26,274 nucleotides of DNA from Bacteriovoracaceae bacterium UBA4097 (GTDB lineage: Bacteria > Bdellovibrionota > Bacteriovoracia > Bacteriovoracales > Bacteriovoracaceae), in the NCBI GenBank assembly GCA_002381765.1, contig DFXX01000041.1, forward strand, positions 938 to 27,211, read 5' to 3'. Shown piece after piece: positions 14,430 to 22,311 of the stretch; within the stretch, counting starts at the first letter, position 1; every line of letters starts with the position of its first letter. The position numbers and the translations under genes were made by a program. The notes beneath the pieces are model-generated. The model did not search any database, had not been told where the DNA came from, and saw only the letters and a program-made list of their open reading frames with translations.

Positions 14430-16523
14430 ATGAAGATTCTCCTTCTAGGACTTTTCTTATTCATCACTGCAAGAGCTTCGGCTGCAACAATTAGTTGTGA
14501 AGCCAGCTATGACAATTTAGGTATTCCCCATGTGGAGGTTTCTTCCAACAAAGATTTCTATTTCTGCTTTGGTTACCATCATGGAAAAGATAGGGCCTGG
14601 CAAATGGATTACTTTAGACGAGTGGCCTATGGAAGAAATGCCGAGGTTCTGGGATTTTCGCAATTGAAGTCTGATCTTATGATGAGGCTTCTGGATCTGC
14701 CGAGTGTTGCCAATAAATTATGGGCCACTTTTGATCCCTCTCAAAGAGAAGCCTTTCTTCACTACACTGAAGGAGTCAATGAAGGATTTAAAGAAGGCAG
14801 AATGGCCAGGGAATTTGAAGATTTGAAATATTCTCCTGAAGAATGGAAGCCAGAAGATACAATTGCACTCCTTCTCATTCAATCCTTTGATCAAACAAAA
14901 AAATCTTTTTCAAGTGATTATCTTGAAGAGAAGAGTAAGGAAGTCTGGAAAGAGAAGGCAGAAGCTCTTTTTGATGAAGAAGGCATGCCTTGGGAAAATA
15001 CTATTCTTAAAGATGGTGAGTATCCTAAGAAAGTAGCGAGCTTAAATTCTTCGACAATCTCAAGACCTGCAATAAAGTTATGGGCAAATTTTCCTGAAGT
15101 CTTTGGTAAAGAATCGGGTTCCAATAACTGGGTGGTAAGTGCTAAAAAATCTAAGACGGGGAAGGCCATTCTGGCCAATGATCCTCATCTTGATCTTAAA
15201 ACACCTCTGTTTTGGTACTGGATGCATTTAAAGTCTCCTGCACTAGAAGTTATTGGGGCGAGCCTTCCAGGAGTTCCAGTCGTAGTGAGTGGCACTAATG
15301 GCAAAGTTGCCTGGGGCCTTACTAATGCCTACCTTAATGCTGCAGATGTCGTATTTTTAAATAACCCATCATCTGAATCCTTCAAAACCATCCGTCCGGT
15401 TGTGTGGGTAAAGTTTTGGTTTTTCAAAATTCCTTTCTTTTTTAAGAGTTTTGAAAAACTTATATCAGATCATCCTATTCTTCCTCTTGAAGTTGAGAAT
15501 GATCAAAAGTTAGCTCTTAAATGGGCGGGGTTCGATCTAAAGGCCGATGAAGTGCTACCTATGCTAAAGCTCGTGACCGCAAAGAATGTAGAGGAAATGA
15601 ATTCTACTTTAGGAGAAGTGGGTATTCCTGCCTGGAATTTTGTTTTTGCAGATACCAAAGGGGATATTGGTTATAGAGTTGTTGGAAAGACCTATCGGCA
15701 TCTTAGTAAAACTCCCTTTGGTATTTCTTCGGAAAGCTTTGAAGAGTTCCAAAGAGCCGAATATTTATCAAGTGAAGAGCGTCCTCATGTATTAAGGCCC
15801 GAGCGCAACTATGTTTATTCGGCCAATAACAGGCACTGGCCTAAGGATGGGGTCTTTTATGGAGGCAGGGCATATTCTTTTTCTTTTCGAGGTCTAAGAA
15901 TTGATGAATTACTCCAGGGACAACATGATCCTGAAAGCTTCAAGGCCATCCAGTGTGATCATCTAGTGGTTGATGCCCGCTTCTTCCTCCCGCTTATTTT
16001 TAATCATATTGAAAGTCCACTACTCGCCAGCTGGAATATGATGGCAACCGATGGTTCTGTGGAATTATCTGTTTATCGTCGTCTCATTGATATTATGATG
16101 ACCGAGTGGAAGGTAAATGAGTATGCCCTTTATCGACTACTGCAAGAGAGAACACCTGAAAGGAAAAAAGATGTTCAGAGATTTTATGAACTTGCCTTGA
16201 AGGATGTGAATGGGCGAAGTTGGAAAGACTTTCACATTTTGAGTTTTGAACATCTCTCTAAAAATGATGATTGGAAATTTGCTCCCAAAATACCTGGAGT
16301 TGGAGACAATCACACAGTTGATCCCGGGACAGCAAAATGGAATTCAGACGATAAAATCTTTGAGCAATACTCAGGAGCTTCTATGCGCATGATTATTGAG
16401 ATGAAAGAGCGGCCTTTGATTCAATTGGTACTGCCTGGATTTAATCGCCATTATACGAGTGAGAAGGCTGGCGATCCTTGGCAGGATTGGAAGGAGTGCA
16501 AGTATTCGAAAGTTAGTTTTTAG
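14430..16523 (+). CDS. penicillin-acylase-family Ntn hydrolase, exported
   Basis: 697 aa precursor. A signal peptide of about 19 residues (MKILLLGLFL... ARASA) leads to the periplasm. The family is made as one chain and cuts itself between Gly and Ser. Here the site is Gly230-Ser231 in ESGSNNWVVS, Ser231 becoming the N-terminal nucleophile of the beta chain. The following KTGKAILANDPHL and the oxyanion-type GTNGKVAWGLTNA (about residues 288-300) are also typical, as is the alpha-chain segment YDNLGIPHVEV and the FGYHHGKDRAWQMD motif. Substrates in the family include penicillins, cephalosporin side chains and acyl-homoserine lactones; which applies here is unknown. The 3' end overlaps the convergent membrane protein gene by 4 nt. 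Confidence 0.94.
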   Translation: MKILLLGLFLFITARASAATISCEASYDNLGIPHVEVSSNKDFYFCFGYHHGKDRAWQMDYFRRVAYGRNAEVLGFSQLKSDLMMRLLDLPSVANKLWATFDPSQREAFLHYTEGVNEGFKEGRMAREFEDLKYSPEEWKPEDTIALLLIQSFDQTKKSFSSDYLEEKSKEVWKEKAEALFDEEGMPWENTILKDGEYPKKVASLNSSTISRPAIKLWANFPEVFGKESGSNNWVVSAKKSKTGKAILANDPHLDLKTPLFWYWMHLKSPALEVIGASLPGVPVVVSGTNGKVAWGLTNAYLNAADVVFLNNPSSESFKTIRPVVWVKFWFFKIPFFFKSFEKLISDHPILPLEVENDQKLALKWAGFDLKADEVLPMLKLVTAKNVEEMNSTLGEVGIPAWNFVFADTKGDIGYRVVGKTYRHLSKTPFGISSESFEEFQRAEYLSSEERPHVLRPERNYVYSANNRHWPKDGVFYGGRAYSFSFRGLRIDELLQGQHDPESFKAIQCDHLVVDARFFLPLIFNHIESPLLASWNMMATDGSVELSVYRRLIDIMMTEWKVNEYALYRLLQERTPERKKDVQRFYELALKDVNGRSWKDFHILSFEHLSKNDDWKFAPKIPGVGDNHTVDPGTAKWNSDDKIFEQYSGASMRMIIEMKERPLIQLVLPGFNRHYTSEKAGDPWQDWKECKYSKVSF

Positions 16524-16828
16524 AAGTTTCTTATGACGATATAAACAAGTAGCGCCGTTACCAGGCATACAAAGATTATGCGCTTGGGCCAGGTATTAAG
16601 ACCTATCCAGGTATTATCGCCTTTATTGAAAGCAGCATCAAGAATGCAACCAGCGTGAAGAAGAAGACCCGGCCAAAAGAAGCTGAAGTATCCAAATCCC
16701 ACCAATAAGGCCCAGAAAATTCCAGGCATAATCTGACCCTTCATCAACTGACCCAGGCCCGGCAGCATCATGCTCCAAAGGGCAGCAATAGAATTATCGA
16801 CTTTATGGTTTACTGGATTATTACTCAT
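16520..16828 (-). CDS. small membrane protein
   Basis: 102 aa with about three hydrophobic segments: residues 16-32, with the PGLGQLMKGQ turn, residues 35-60, and the C-terminal stretch RIIFVCLVTALLVYIVI. The PGLGQ-type turn next to a hydrophobic helix occurs in several small membrane-protein families such as TM2-like proteins, but I cannot place it firmly. No ribosome binding site is visible. A TAGAAT -10 lies 6 nt before the ATG, suggesting a leaderless transcript. It converges on the acylase gene with a 4-nt overlap. Function unknown. Confidence 0.8.
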   Translation of the reverse strand: MSNNPVNHKVDNSIAALWSMMLPGLGQLMKGQIMPGIFWALLVGFGYFSFFWPGLLLHAGCILDAAFNKGDNTWIGLNTWPKRIIFVCLVTALLVYIVIRNF

Positions 16829-16834
16829 GAATCC

Positions 16835-16874
16835 ATTCTAGCTTAAAGTAACCGGGCTTTAAATAAAAAGTAAC
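16835..16874 (-). promoter_or_regulatory. promoter with two GTTACTTT direct repeats
   Basis: On the minus strand, TTTAAA (16863-16858), a 17-nt spacer and TAGAAT (16840-16835) form a fair sigma-70 promoter for the small membrane protein gene. GTTACTTT occurs twice (16874-16867 and 16852-16845), exactly 22 bp apart, one copy upstream of the -35 and one between the boxes, as in an operator. The promoter is inferred; the repeats are seen. Confidence 0.4.
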
Positions 16875-16908
16875 TGGCTGAAATTAGGAACTTATCGTAC
16901 TTTTTTGC

Positions 16909-16936
16909 TCAAGAATATTCCCAAAGCATCCGATAA
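16909..16936 (+). promoter_or_regulatory. weak FliA-like promoter for the 53-aa protein
   Basis: TCCGATAA (16929-16936) matches the FliA -10 at seven of eight bases. TCAAGAAT stands 12 nt upstream, an imperfect -35 with one extra spacer base. It would give a leader of about 35 nt holding the GGAGG ribosome binding site. It is much weaker than the two promoters at 2992 and 5298. Confidence 0.35.
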
Positions 16937-16978
16937 AGGGAAAAGAGAAAGAACGCTTATATTACCGGAGGTACGTAT

Positions 16979-17140
16979 ATGGGTAAGAAGCACGAAAACA
17001 CGGCATCTAAGAAAAAGCTGACGAAGAAGGAATTGAAGGCACAAAACCATGCGAGATTGATGGCCAACAAAGGGCAATCAAATAATGTGGTTGATATTAA
17101 TGCCTACCGAGATCAGAATAAGAAAGATAAAGCAGCTTAA
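16979..17140 (+). CDS. small basic protein, 53 aa
   Basis: An ATG at 16979 opens a 53-codon frame ending TAA at 17140. It is preceded by CCGGAGG 7 nt upstream, one of the best ribosome binding sites in the window. The first 25 residues are strongly basic (MGKKHENTASKKKLTKKELK) and the rest is polar, ending in KKDKAA. There is no signal peptide or membrane segment. A charge pattern like this could bind nucleic acid or ribosomes, but the family is not recognised. A GGGGGG-centred hairpin follows at 17154-17174. It is easily missed because it is short; the ribosome binding site and the isolated intergenic position support it. Confidence 0.7.
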   Translation: MGKKHENTASKKKLTKKELKAQNHARLMANKGQSNNVVDINAYRDQNKKDKAA

Positions 17141-17153
17141 CTTAAAATTGGAT

Positions 17154-17174
17154 AGGGGGGACTTGCTCCTCCCT
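17154..17174 (+). terminator. hairpin after the 53-aa gene, weak terminator candidate
   Basis: AGGGGGGA pairs with TCCTCCCT (one G-U) across a 5-nt loop, 13 nt after the stop. The following bases CATTCATTCG are not a T-run, so it may instead be part of the leader of the hydrolase gene starting at 17194. Confidence 0.35.
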
Positions 17175-17193
17175 CATTCATTCGCGAAGAACT

Positions 17194-17928
17194 ATGGAAA
17201 ATTATCTTACTGTACAGACCCCTTCTGGGCCCATGGATGTTTATGTATCAGCACCATCCACCAAGGGCAAGTCTCCAGTAGTGATCGTTCTTCAGGAAGC
17301 ATTTGGCGTCAATTCACACATCAAAAATATCTGTAAACGATTCTCAGCTGAAGGGTATATTGCCCTGGCTCCTGAACTTTTCCATAGGCATTCAAAGCAT
17401 TTGCAAGTCGACTACACCGATCGCAGTTCCATTAAACCGCTTATGGGCTCATTAACCAATGAGATGCTCATGGAAGATGTGGCGGCAACTTTAAAGCTTC
17501 TGAAAGATCTGCCTTCAGCGGATGTTAGTAATGTCTTCACCATTGGCTTTTGTATGGGAGGATTTGCTTCATTATTATCTTCTGTAAATTTTAAGCTCAA
17601 TGGTTCCGTCTCCTTTTACGGAGCTGGTGTTACTAGAAAAAGAGAAGGCATTGGTTACACACCCTTTTCAAATGAGCTTTCAAAGATACAAAATCCCGTT
17701 CTCTTATTTTTTGGAAGTCATGATGCCAGTATTACTGCTAGTGATATTGATGAGATAAGAAATTGCCTGGATGAGCATAACAAAGATTATGAGATAGAAA
17801 TCTTTCCTGGTAGCGATCATGGTTTCTTTTGTGATGAGAGAAAGACTTACGATGCCTCTGCGGCATCCAGAGGCTGGAAAAAAACACTCAGCTGGATGCA
17901 GTCTCTACTTCATCCAAAGGCAAAATAA
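17194..17928 (+). CDS. dienelactone hydrolase family protein
   Basis: 244 aa alpha/beta hydrolase of the kind that uses Cys as nucleophile. The triad is Cys120 (GFCMGGF), Asp177 (GSHDASI) and His209 (GSDHGFF). Glu35 in LQEAFGVN is the conserved glutamate that pairs with the Cys in the resting enzyme. The length is normal for the family. There is no signal peptide, so it is cytoplasmic. Classical members open dienelactone in chloroaromatic breakdown, but most homologues in other genomes have unknown esters as substrates, and no aromatic pathway is nearby. The start is the in-frame ATG giving the usual N-terminus; only a weak GAAG precedes it. Its last 41 bases overlap the convergent kinase gene. 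Confidence 0.92.
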   Translation: MENYLTVQTPSGPMDVYVSAPSTKGKSPVVIVLQEAFGVNSHIKNICKRFSAEGYIALAPELFHRHSKHLQVDYTDRSSIKPLMGSLTNEMLMEDVAATLKLLKDLPSADVSNVFTIGFCMGGFASLLSSVNFKLNGSVSFYGAGVTRKREGIGYTPFSNELSKIQNPVLLFFGSHDASITASDIDEIRNCLDEHNKDYEIEIFPGSDHGFFCDERKTYDASAASRGWKKTLSWMQSLLHPKAK

Positions 17929-20797
17929 AGCTAAAGGTTGCTCCTTCTCCAAAATTACTGCTGGCTTCTATGCTTCCCTGATGACTTTCCACAATCCCTT
18001 TGGCAATCGCTAACCCTAGACCAGTTCCTTTATGAGCCGTTCCTTGAGCCTGCCAGAATCGATCGAAGACATTCGCGATATGGTGATCAGCGATGCCTGG
18101 TCCGGTATCACTGATGGAAAACTTAACCTTATATCCTTTCACTTCCGCTCTTAAAGTTATCGTCCCATCTTGAGGAGAGAATTTCACAGCATTACTAATA
18201 AGATTTGTGAAGACTCGCAAAATTTGAAGGCTATCACATATAATGGTTGCCGTGCCGAGATTACTTTCTCTTTTTACCGTAATATTTTTTGATGAAGCCG
18301 TGGTTTGAGCAAACTCAAAGGCTTCATCAAAAATTTTTGAGGCAAGGTGGGGAGTCTTTAAGAGAGTGAAGTGACCAGCTTCAATTTTAGCTAGACTTAA
18401 GAGATCTTCAATTAAAGCATTCATTCTTTGTCCTGCTTTATGAATCTTTTTCGCCTGATCTTTTACCCATAGTCCAAATTCATCTGAAGGAGATTTCCTT
18501 TCAATAAGAGAAGCTCCTACCATCATGGCCCCTAATGGGTTTCTAAGATCATGGGAGACGATCGCCAGCACTTCTTCTCTGACTCTGACAGCTTCTTGGA
18601 GGGATTTTTCAAATTCTTTTCTTTCGCTGATATCAGTGGAGATACCTCCAAGATATTGTATATTACCCTCAGAATCGAGTATCGGAAATTTTGCTGTGAT
18701 GTAGGTATGAAGTCCATCTTCAAAAAGACCACTCTCTTCAACTTCTAGCGCTTTTTTTGATTCTATCACGATGCGATCATTTGCCAGAAAGGCTTCTGCA
18801 ACATCTTGTGGTACAAGGTCAAAATTTGTTTTGCCTAGAATTTCTTTAAGAGGTCTTTTAAAAATCTTGGTAAACTGATGATTCGCAAGTACGATTTTAC
18901 CTTCTAAGTCTTTAAGATAAATACTGCTGGGAGAGTAGTCTAGGATTGATTGCAACCTCTGTTGACTTTCAATTAACTCAATCTCTGCTCTCTTTCTGGC
19001 AGTTATATCCAGAATGATACCAACCATACGACAAGGTTTATTGTGTTCATCATAGATGCCGTGGCCAATACTTAGAATGCTTCTTGTTTTGCTATTGGAG
19101 AGGACTATTCGGAATTCTTTTCTAAACTTTCTACCTTGCTCAAGAGCAGTTCTTAATGAATCTGCTACCATCTGTTTATCCTCTGAATGGACCCTTGATT
19201 CAAAGTCGGCAAAATCTCTCTCCACCCCAGAGTGTGGATAGTCTAAGATCCTGGCCGTATTCTCATTCCATATGAGAGTATTTTTTTTAAGATTCCAGTC
19301 CCATATTCCCATTCCAGAGCCTTCCATTGCGAGGGCCAGTCTTTCTTCACTGGACTTTAAAGCTTCTTCAGATTTTTTATTAGCTGTAATGTCATTGGAA
19401 ATTCCGCAAATGGCATATATATTTCCATTCTCGTCTTTGAGTGGAAATTTAAGAGAGAGAAAAATTCTCTCTTGTTCCGCGATCATTAATGTTTCTTCAG
19501 TTTGAATTGATTTACCCGAAACAAAAATCTGTTCATCAATCTGCATGATTTTATTTCCGACTTCTGTTCCAAATAATTCTAAATCTGTCTTTCCAATAAC
19601 TTCTTCTTCCAGTCGATTCATGGTTCTTAAAGTTTCTTTGTTACATAGGACATATTTTCTCTCTAAGTCTTTAATGTAGATATGAGAAGGGGCATTTGCC
19701 ATGATGTAATTCAGTTGGTCCTGAGTTTTCCTGAAGTCTTCTTTGATGCTTCTAAAAGAAGTAATATCCATCGTTAGGCCATATATTCGAACTGATCCAT
19801 CGGGCATCTTTTTGGGATGCATTCCAGTTTGTACCCATAGAGTTTTTCCATCAGAGTTATTAATTTTATGAGAAATTCTTTTATCTTCAAAACTTGCAAT
19901 ACAATCTTTCAATGTGTTCTTTAAAAGTTCCCTATGCTCTGATGGAATAAGCTTGAAGAAGGTTTCGGAGTCACTAATCCATTCTTCGCCAGCATGTCCA
20001 ACAATGTACTGAGAGCGTTGACTTACAAAACTGAATTTAAAGGGATTGGTCTCGGCTTCCCAGACCACGGAATGATCTAGATGATTTAGTATATCGGTAA
20101 ATCGTTCTGAAGAAATTTCGGCATTCCTCTTCAGCTGGGCCAGATTCTTCATTGCTCTTAAGAGTAGAAATCCCAGTAAGGGAATGATGATAAGTGAGAT
20201 GATACCCAAGCTTACTGTTATCCAGGTTGCTCGTTTTGCGGCCCTAACAGAGTAATCCTTCAACTTTTTTAGATGTTTTATTTGATGCTCCTCAAAATCA
20301 CTAAGAGCTTTATCTAATTTTATTCTCTTAGGAGAGAGTCTGTTTTCAAATAAACCTTGTGTCTGCTCGAGAGTTACTCCTAGCTTTTTTTGATCAATCA
20401 TACTCTCTAGAACCGCTTGATGCTCTTTTTCTGAAATTTCAATGTTCTTAAGAAATTCTCTTTCTAATGAGGTTGTTAGTTTTTTTTCAAGGTTTTCAAG
20501 TATGTGATAAAAATCTTGTCTGGAATCATTCATTCTCTCCAGCATCACATTGTCTCCATACATGAGATAACCTCGACCGCTTGCAATCTTCTTCTCAATT
20601 CGGACAGTTAGATTTTGAATGTCCTGTAATTTTTCTGAATTTTCGAAGGCTACGAGATCTTTAGTATTGATAACATTTTGTAGAGAGGTGAAAGTTAATA
20701 GAAAGTAGACAATAAGCAGACCCGAGCCAATGATAAGGATCAAAGGAATATTGATATCATTGATTAAGTTGAAATTTGGGTCTTTCTTCTTGAGCAT
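17888..20797 (-). CDS. sensor histidine kinase with CHASE3-like sensor and four PAS domains
   Basis: 969 aa. A membrane helix at residues 17-38, an extracytoplasmic helical region at 40-188 with the GRGYLMYGD segment typical of CHASE3, and a second helix at 192-213 precede four PAS modules with PAC-type ends (about 230-350, 360-475, 482-603 and 612-728). The kinase core follows: phospho-acceptor His749 in IVSHDLRNPLG, N box near Asn865-Asn869, DTGPGIA (897-903), FDRFW and GTGLGLA (924-930). It should pass phosphate to a response regulator, but none is encoded nearby, so it is an orphan. It has AAGGGAG 3 nt before the ATG. What it senses is unknown. Confidence 0.96.
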   Translation of the reverse strand: MLKKKDPNFNLINDINIPLILIIGSGLLIVYFLLTFTSLQNVINTKDLVAFENSEKLQDIQNLTVRIEKKIASGRGYLMYGDNVMLERMNDSRQDFYHILENLEKKLTTSLEREFLKNIEISEKEHQAVLESMIDQKKLGVTLEQTQGLFENRLSPKRIKLDKALSDFEEHQIKHLKKLKDYSVRAAKRATWITVSLGIISLIIIPLLGFLLLRAMKNLAQLKRNAEISSERFTDILNHLDHSVVWEAETNPFKFSFVSQRSQYIVGHAGEEWISDSETFFKLIPSEHRELLKNTLKDCIASFEDKRISHKINNSDGKTLWVQTGMHPKKMPDGSVRIYGLTMDITSFRSIKEDFRKTQDQLNYIMANAPSHIYIKDLERKYVLCNKETLRTMNRLEEEVIGKTDLELFGTEVGNKIMQIDEQIFVSGKSIQTEETLMIAEQERIFLSLKFPLKDENGNIYAICGISNDITANKKSEEALKSSEERLALAMEGSGMGIWDWNLKKNTLIWNENTARILDYPHSGVERDFADFESRVHSEDKQMVADSLRTALEQGRKFRKEFRIVLSNSKTRSILSIGHGIYDEHNKPCRMVGIILDITARKRAEIELIESQQRLQSILDYSPSSIYLKDLEGKIVLANHQFTKIFKRPLKEILGKTNFDLVPQDVAEAFLANDRIVIESKKALEVEESGLFEDGLHTYITAKFPILDSEGNIQYLGGISTDISERKEFEKSLQEAVRVREEVLAIVSHDLRNPLGAMMVGASLIERKSPSDEFGLWVKDQAKKIHKAGQRMNALIEDLLSLAKIEAGHFTLLKTPHLASKIFDEAFEFAQTTASSKNITVKRESNLGTATIICDSLQILRVFTNLISNAVKFSPQDGTITLRAEVKGYKVKFSISDTGPGIADHHIANVFDRFWQAQGTAHKGTGLGLAIAKGIVESHQGSIEASSNFGEGATFSFILPLDEVETASS

Positions 20798-20863
20798 TAT
20801 CTCCCTTTCATTCAGGGGATAATTTCCTGCGGATCTAAAGACTTGTCATCTTGCTTAGGGAAA

Positions 20864-20892
20864 GATTCTTTAGGTTGTCGGCCTAAAGAATC
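20864..20892 (-). terminator. terminator-like hairpin after the glutaminase-like gene
   Basis: A perfect 11-bp stem, GATTCTTTAGG with CCTAAAGAATC, has a 7-nt loop and lies 37 nt past the stop of the gene ending at 20930. On the minus strand only TTT then CCCT follows, so termination may be partial. It also stands upstream of the kinase gene, which could receive read-through. Confidence 0.6.
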
Positions 20893-20929
20893 ATAATAGA
20901 AGAACCTTAATTAATAATGAAAATTGAGT

Positions 20930-21661
20930 TTAGAGTCGACCAACTAATTTTTTGCAACGCTCAACACTTGTACCAAGGGCCCTGCCGATTTTAGAGGCCG
21001 TTGCTTCAACACATGCCTGATAAAGCTCTTCTTTATCGAACTCATCTCTTTCAAAGCGAACTGGCTGTCCTCTCTCATTAACACCTAAGAGGTTCTTCGC
21101 AACAGAAGCAGGGGTCCAGAATGGGCCTGGAACGATGCGATAGTAGCAGTCATAAGTTCCGTAAGCAGTTCTTTCTGGGAAGGTAGACATGCGGAACATT
21201 CTTTCAATAAGATCGTTCTCACCGGTTTTGATTTCCTTGCAATTTGTGCTTCCAGAAAAGGCATGTAACCATTCGGTAGAGACCTTGGGACCCTTGATTT
21301 TGCTAGGAAATCCTGCATCAAGAACCCAGAGATTTCCTTTTTCATTCACCACAGGTGCCACATGGTACCACCAAGTCTTTCTGCCGATTTCTCCCGTCAT
21401 CTTGGTATAAAAGAGAAAGATTTTCGCTGAGTCAATATCATAATGTCTTTTGAAATCATGGGCCCAAAGTAAAGCGCGGTTTGAACAAATTGAACTACCT
21501 AGCTTGATTTCTTTGCGATCCATTTTTGTAAAGAGCGATTCTTTTGTGAATCCTTTTTTAGCGATGTCGGTCATCCTCCAATTGTACTCTGAAAGATTAA
21601 TTTCTTGAGCAAAGGAAAGGGTTGAGAGCGTTAAAATAATAAGAGTAAAGATGAATTTCAC
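20930..21661 (-). CDS. exported protein-glutaminase-like protein
   Basis: 243 aa from a GTG at 21661. That start is chosen because CCGGAGG lies 6 nt upstream and it begins directly with a signal peptide (KFIFTLIILTLSTLSFA, cleaved before QEIN); the in-frame ATG at 21721 would add 20 unlikely residues. The mature domain has Cys59 (SSICSNRALLWAH), His100 (WWYHVAP) and Asp115 (LWVLDAGF). Secreted protein-glutaminases, which deamidate glutamine side chains in proteins, have a Cys-His-Asp triad in the same kind of context. The Cys-to-His distance of 41 equals that of the Chryseobacterium enzyme as I recall it, while His to Asp is shorter (15 against 20). The C-terminal third has three more Cys. 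The transglutaminase-like/papain-like fold is probable; the deamidase activity is inferred. Confidence 0.82.
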   Translation of the reverse strand: MKFIFTLIILTLSTLSFAQEINLSEYNWRMTDIAKKGFTKESLFTKMDRKEIKLGSSICSNRALLWAHDFKRHYDIDSAKIFLFYTKMTGEIGRKTWWYHVAPVVNEKGNLWVLDAGFPSKIKGPKVSTEWLHAFSGSTNCKEIKTGENDLIERMFRMSTFPERTAYGTYDCYYRIVPGPFWTPASVAKNLLGVNERGQPVRFERDEFDKEELYQACVEATASKIGRALGTSVERCKKLVGRL

Positions 21662-21777
21662 GAGAGTCCTCCGGTAAGAATTCGAGGGGCTATTCATACA
21701 AGCGTTGTTTGACTCTGTCATCTGTCCGCATGAGTAAATTAATCCAAAGTTTCTTGCGCCATGAGCCAGTCATAAAC

Positions 21778-21821
21778 TGACGCACGTCATTTGTTTACAT
21801 TGAGGGATTTGTTACTCTTAT
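21778..21821 (+). promoter_or_regulatory. uspA promoter with adjoining palindrome
   Basis: TTTACA (21794-21799) and TCTTAT (21816-21821) with 16-nt spacing form a reasonable promoter for the uspA-like gene. Directly upstream, TGACG-CA-CGTCA (21778-21789) is an inverted repeat. Its flanks TAAAC (21773-21777) and GTTTA (21793-21797) are also complementary, with three extra bases on one side. The position overlapping the -35 suits a regulator site. Confidence 0.45.
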
Positions 21822-21843
21822 GGGAGTCAATAAAGGAGGGTTT

Positions 21844-22296
21844 ATGAAGTTTATTAAGAAAGTAGTTATGGCCATTGGTATGGATGATGACATGGTTGAA
21901 AGATTAAAGCCTGTGGAGAGTATGGATTTTCTGCAAAACTGCGAAGTGCATTTTGTTACAGTCTTTAATACCCTTAACTATGGTTTTGTTATGGGAGATA
22001 TTCCCCTGGTGTATCCTGTGGAAGCCGATAGAAAAGCAATCGAACTATCAATCAATGATATGTTAAAAAATACTTCTAAGCAGATTCTGCCAGCTAATTT
22101 TGCTGGTAAACTTGTTTTTAAATGTCTTTTTGATCAGAATCCCAAAGCATTGTTTTCTACCTATGTAGAAGATGTGGAAGCAGATCTTGTGATCATTGCA
22201 GCACGTGAGAAGAAAGGCTTTTTCGAAAGCTCATTCACTCAATATGTAAGCAAGCATACCAGGGCCAATCTTTTAGTATTAAAGCCAAGCCGATAA
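21844..22296 (+). CDS. universal stress protein, UspA family
   Basis: 150 aa from the ATG at 21844, chosen because AAGGAGGG lies 5-6 nt before it. The ATG 24 bases upstream has no ribosome binding site and would overlap the -10 box. The first strand KKVVMAIGMDDD and the last part EADLVIIAAREKKGFFESSF...ANLLVLKP are typical of the Usp fold. The ATP-binding pattern G-x2-G-x9-G-S/T is not present in the loop after AARE, so this is more like non-ATP-binding UspA than the MJ0577 type. Members are induced by starvation and other stress; the exact role is unknown. The SDR gene follows after 15 nt, so they are probably cotranscribed. Confidence 0.9.
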   Translation: MKFIKKVVMAIGMDDDMVERLKPVESMDFLQNCEVHFVTVFNTLNYGFVMGDIPLVYPVEADRKAIELSINDMLKNTSKQILPANFAGKLVFKCLFDQNPKALFSTYVEDVEADLVIIAAREKKGFFESSFTQYVSKHTRANLLVLKPSR

Positions 22297-22311
22297 CGAA
22301 AAGGATCTGTT

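Noticed and set aside
16892..17077. Open frame of 61 codons on the minus strand
   Set aside because: It overlaps the 53-aa plus-strand gene, which has a far better ribosome binding site, and shows no protein features of its own.
20877..20884. GCCGACAA on the minus strand upstream of the kinase gene, one base off the FliA -10
   Set aside because: It falls in the loop and arm of the terminator-like hairpin and has no -35 at the right distance.
21662..21721. Upstream ATG at 21721 as the start of the glutaminase-like protein
   Set aside because: It would put 20 polar residues before the signal peptide; the GTG at 21661 has GGAGG at ideal spacing.
22288..22295. GCCGATAA, a perfect FliA -10 octamer, at the end of the uspA-like gene
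   Set aside because: It is made by the last codons and stop of the gene, and no TAAA-type -35 stands 11-12 nt upstream. Chance match.
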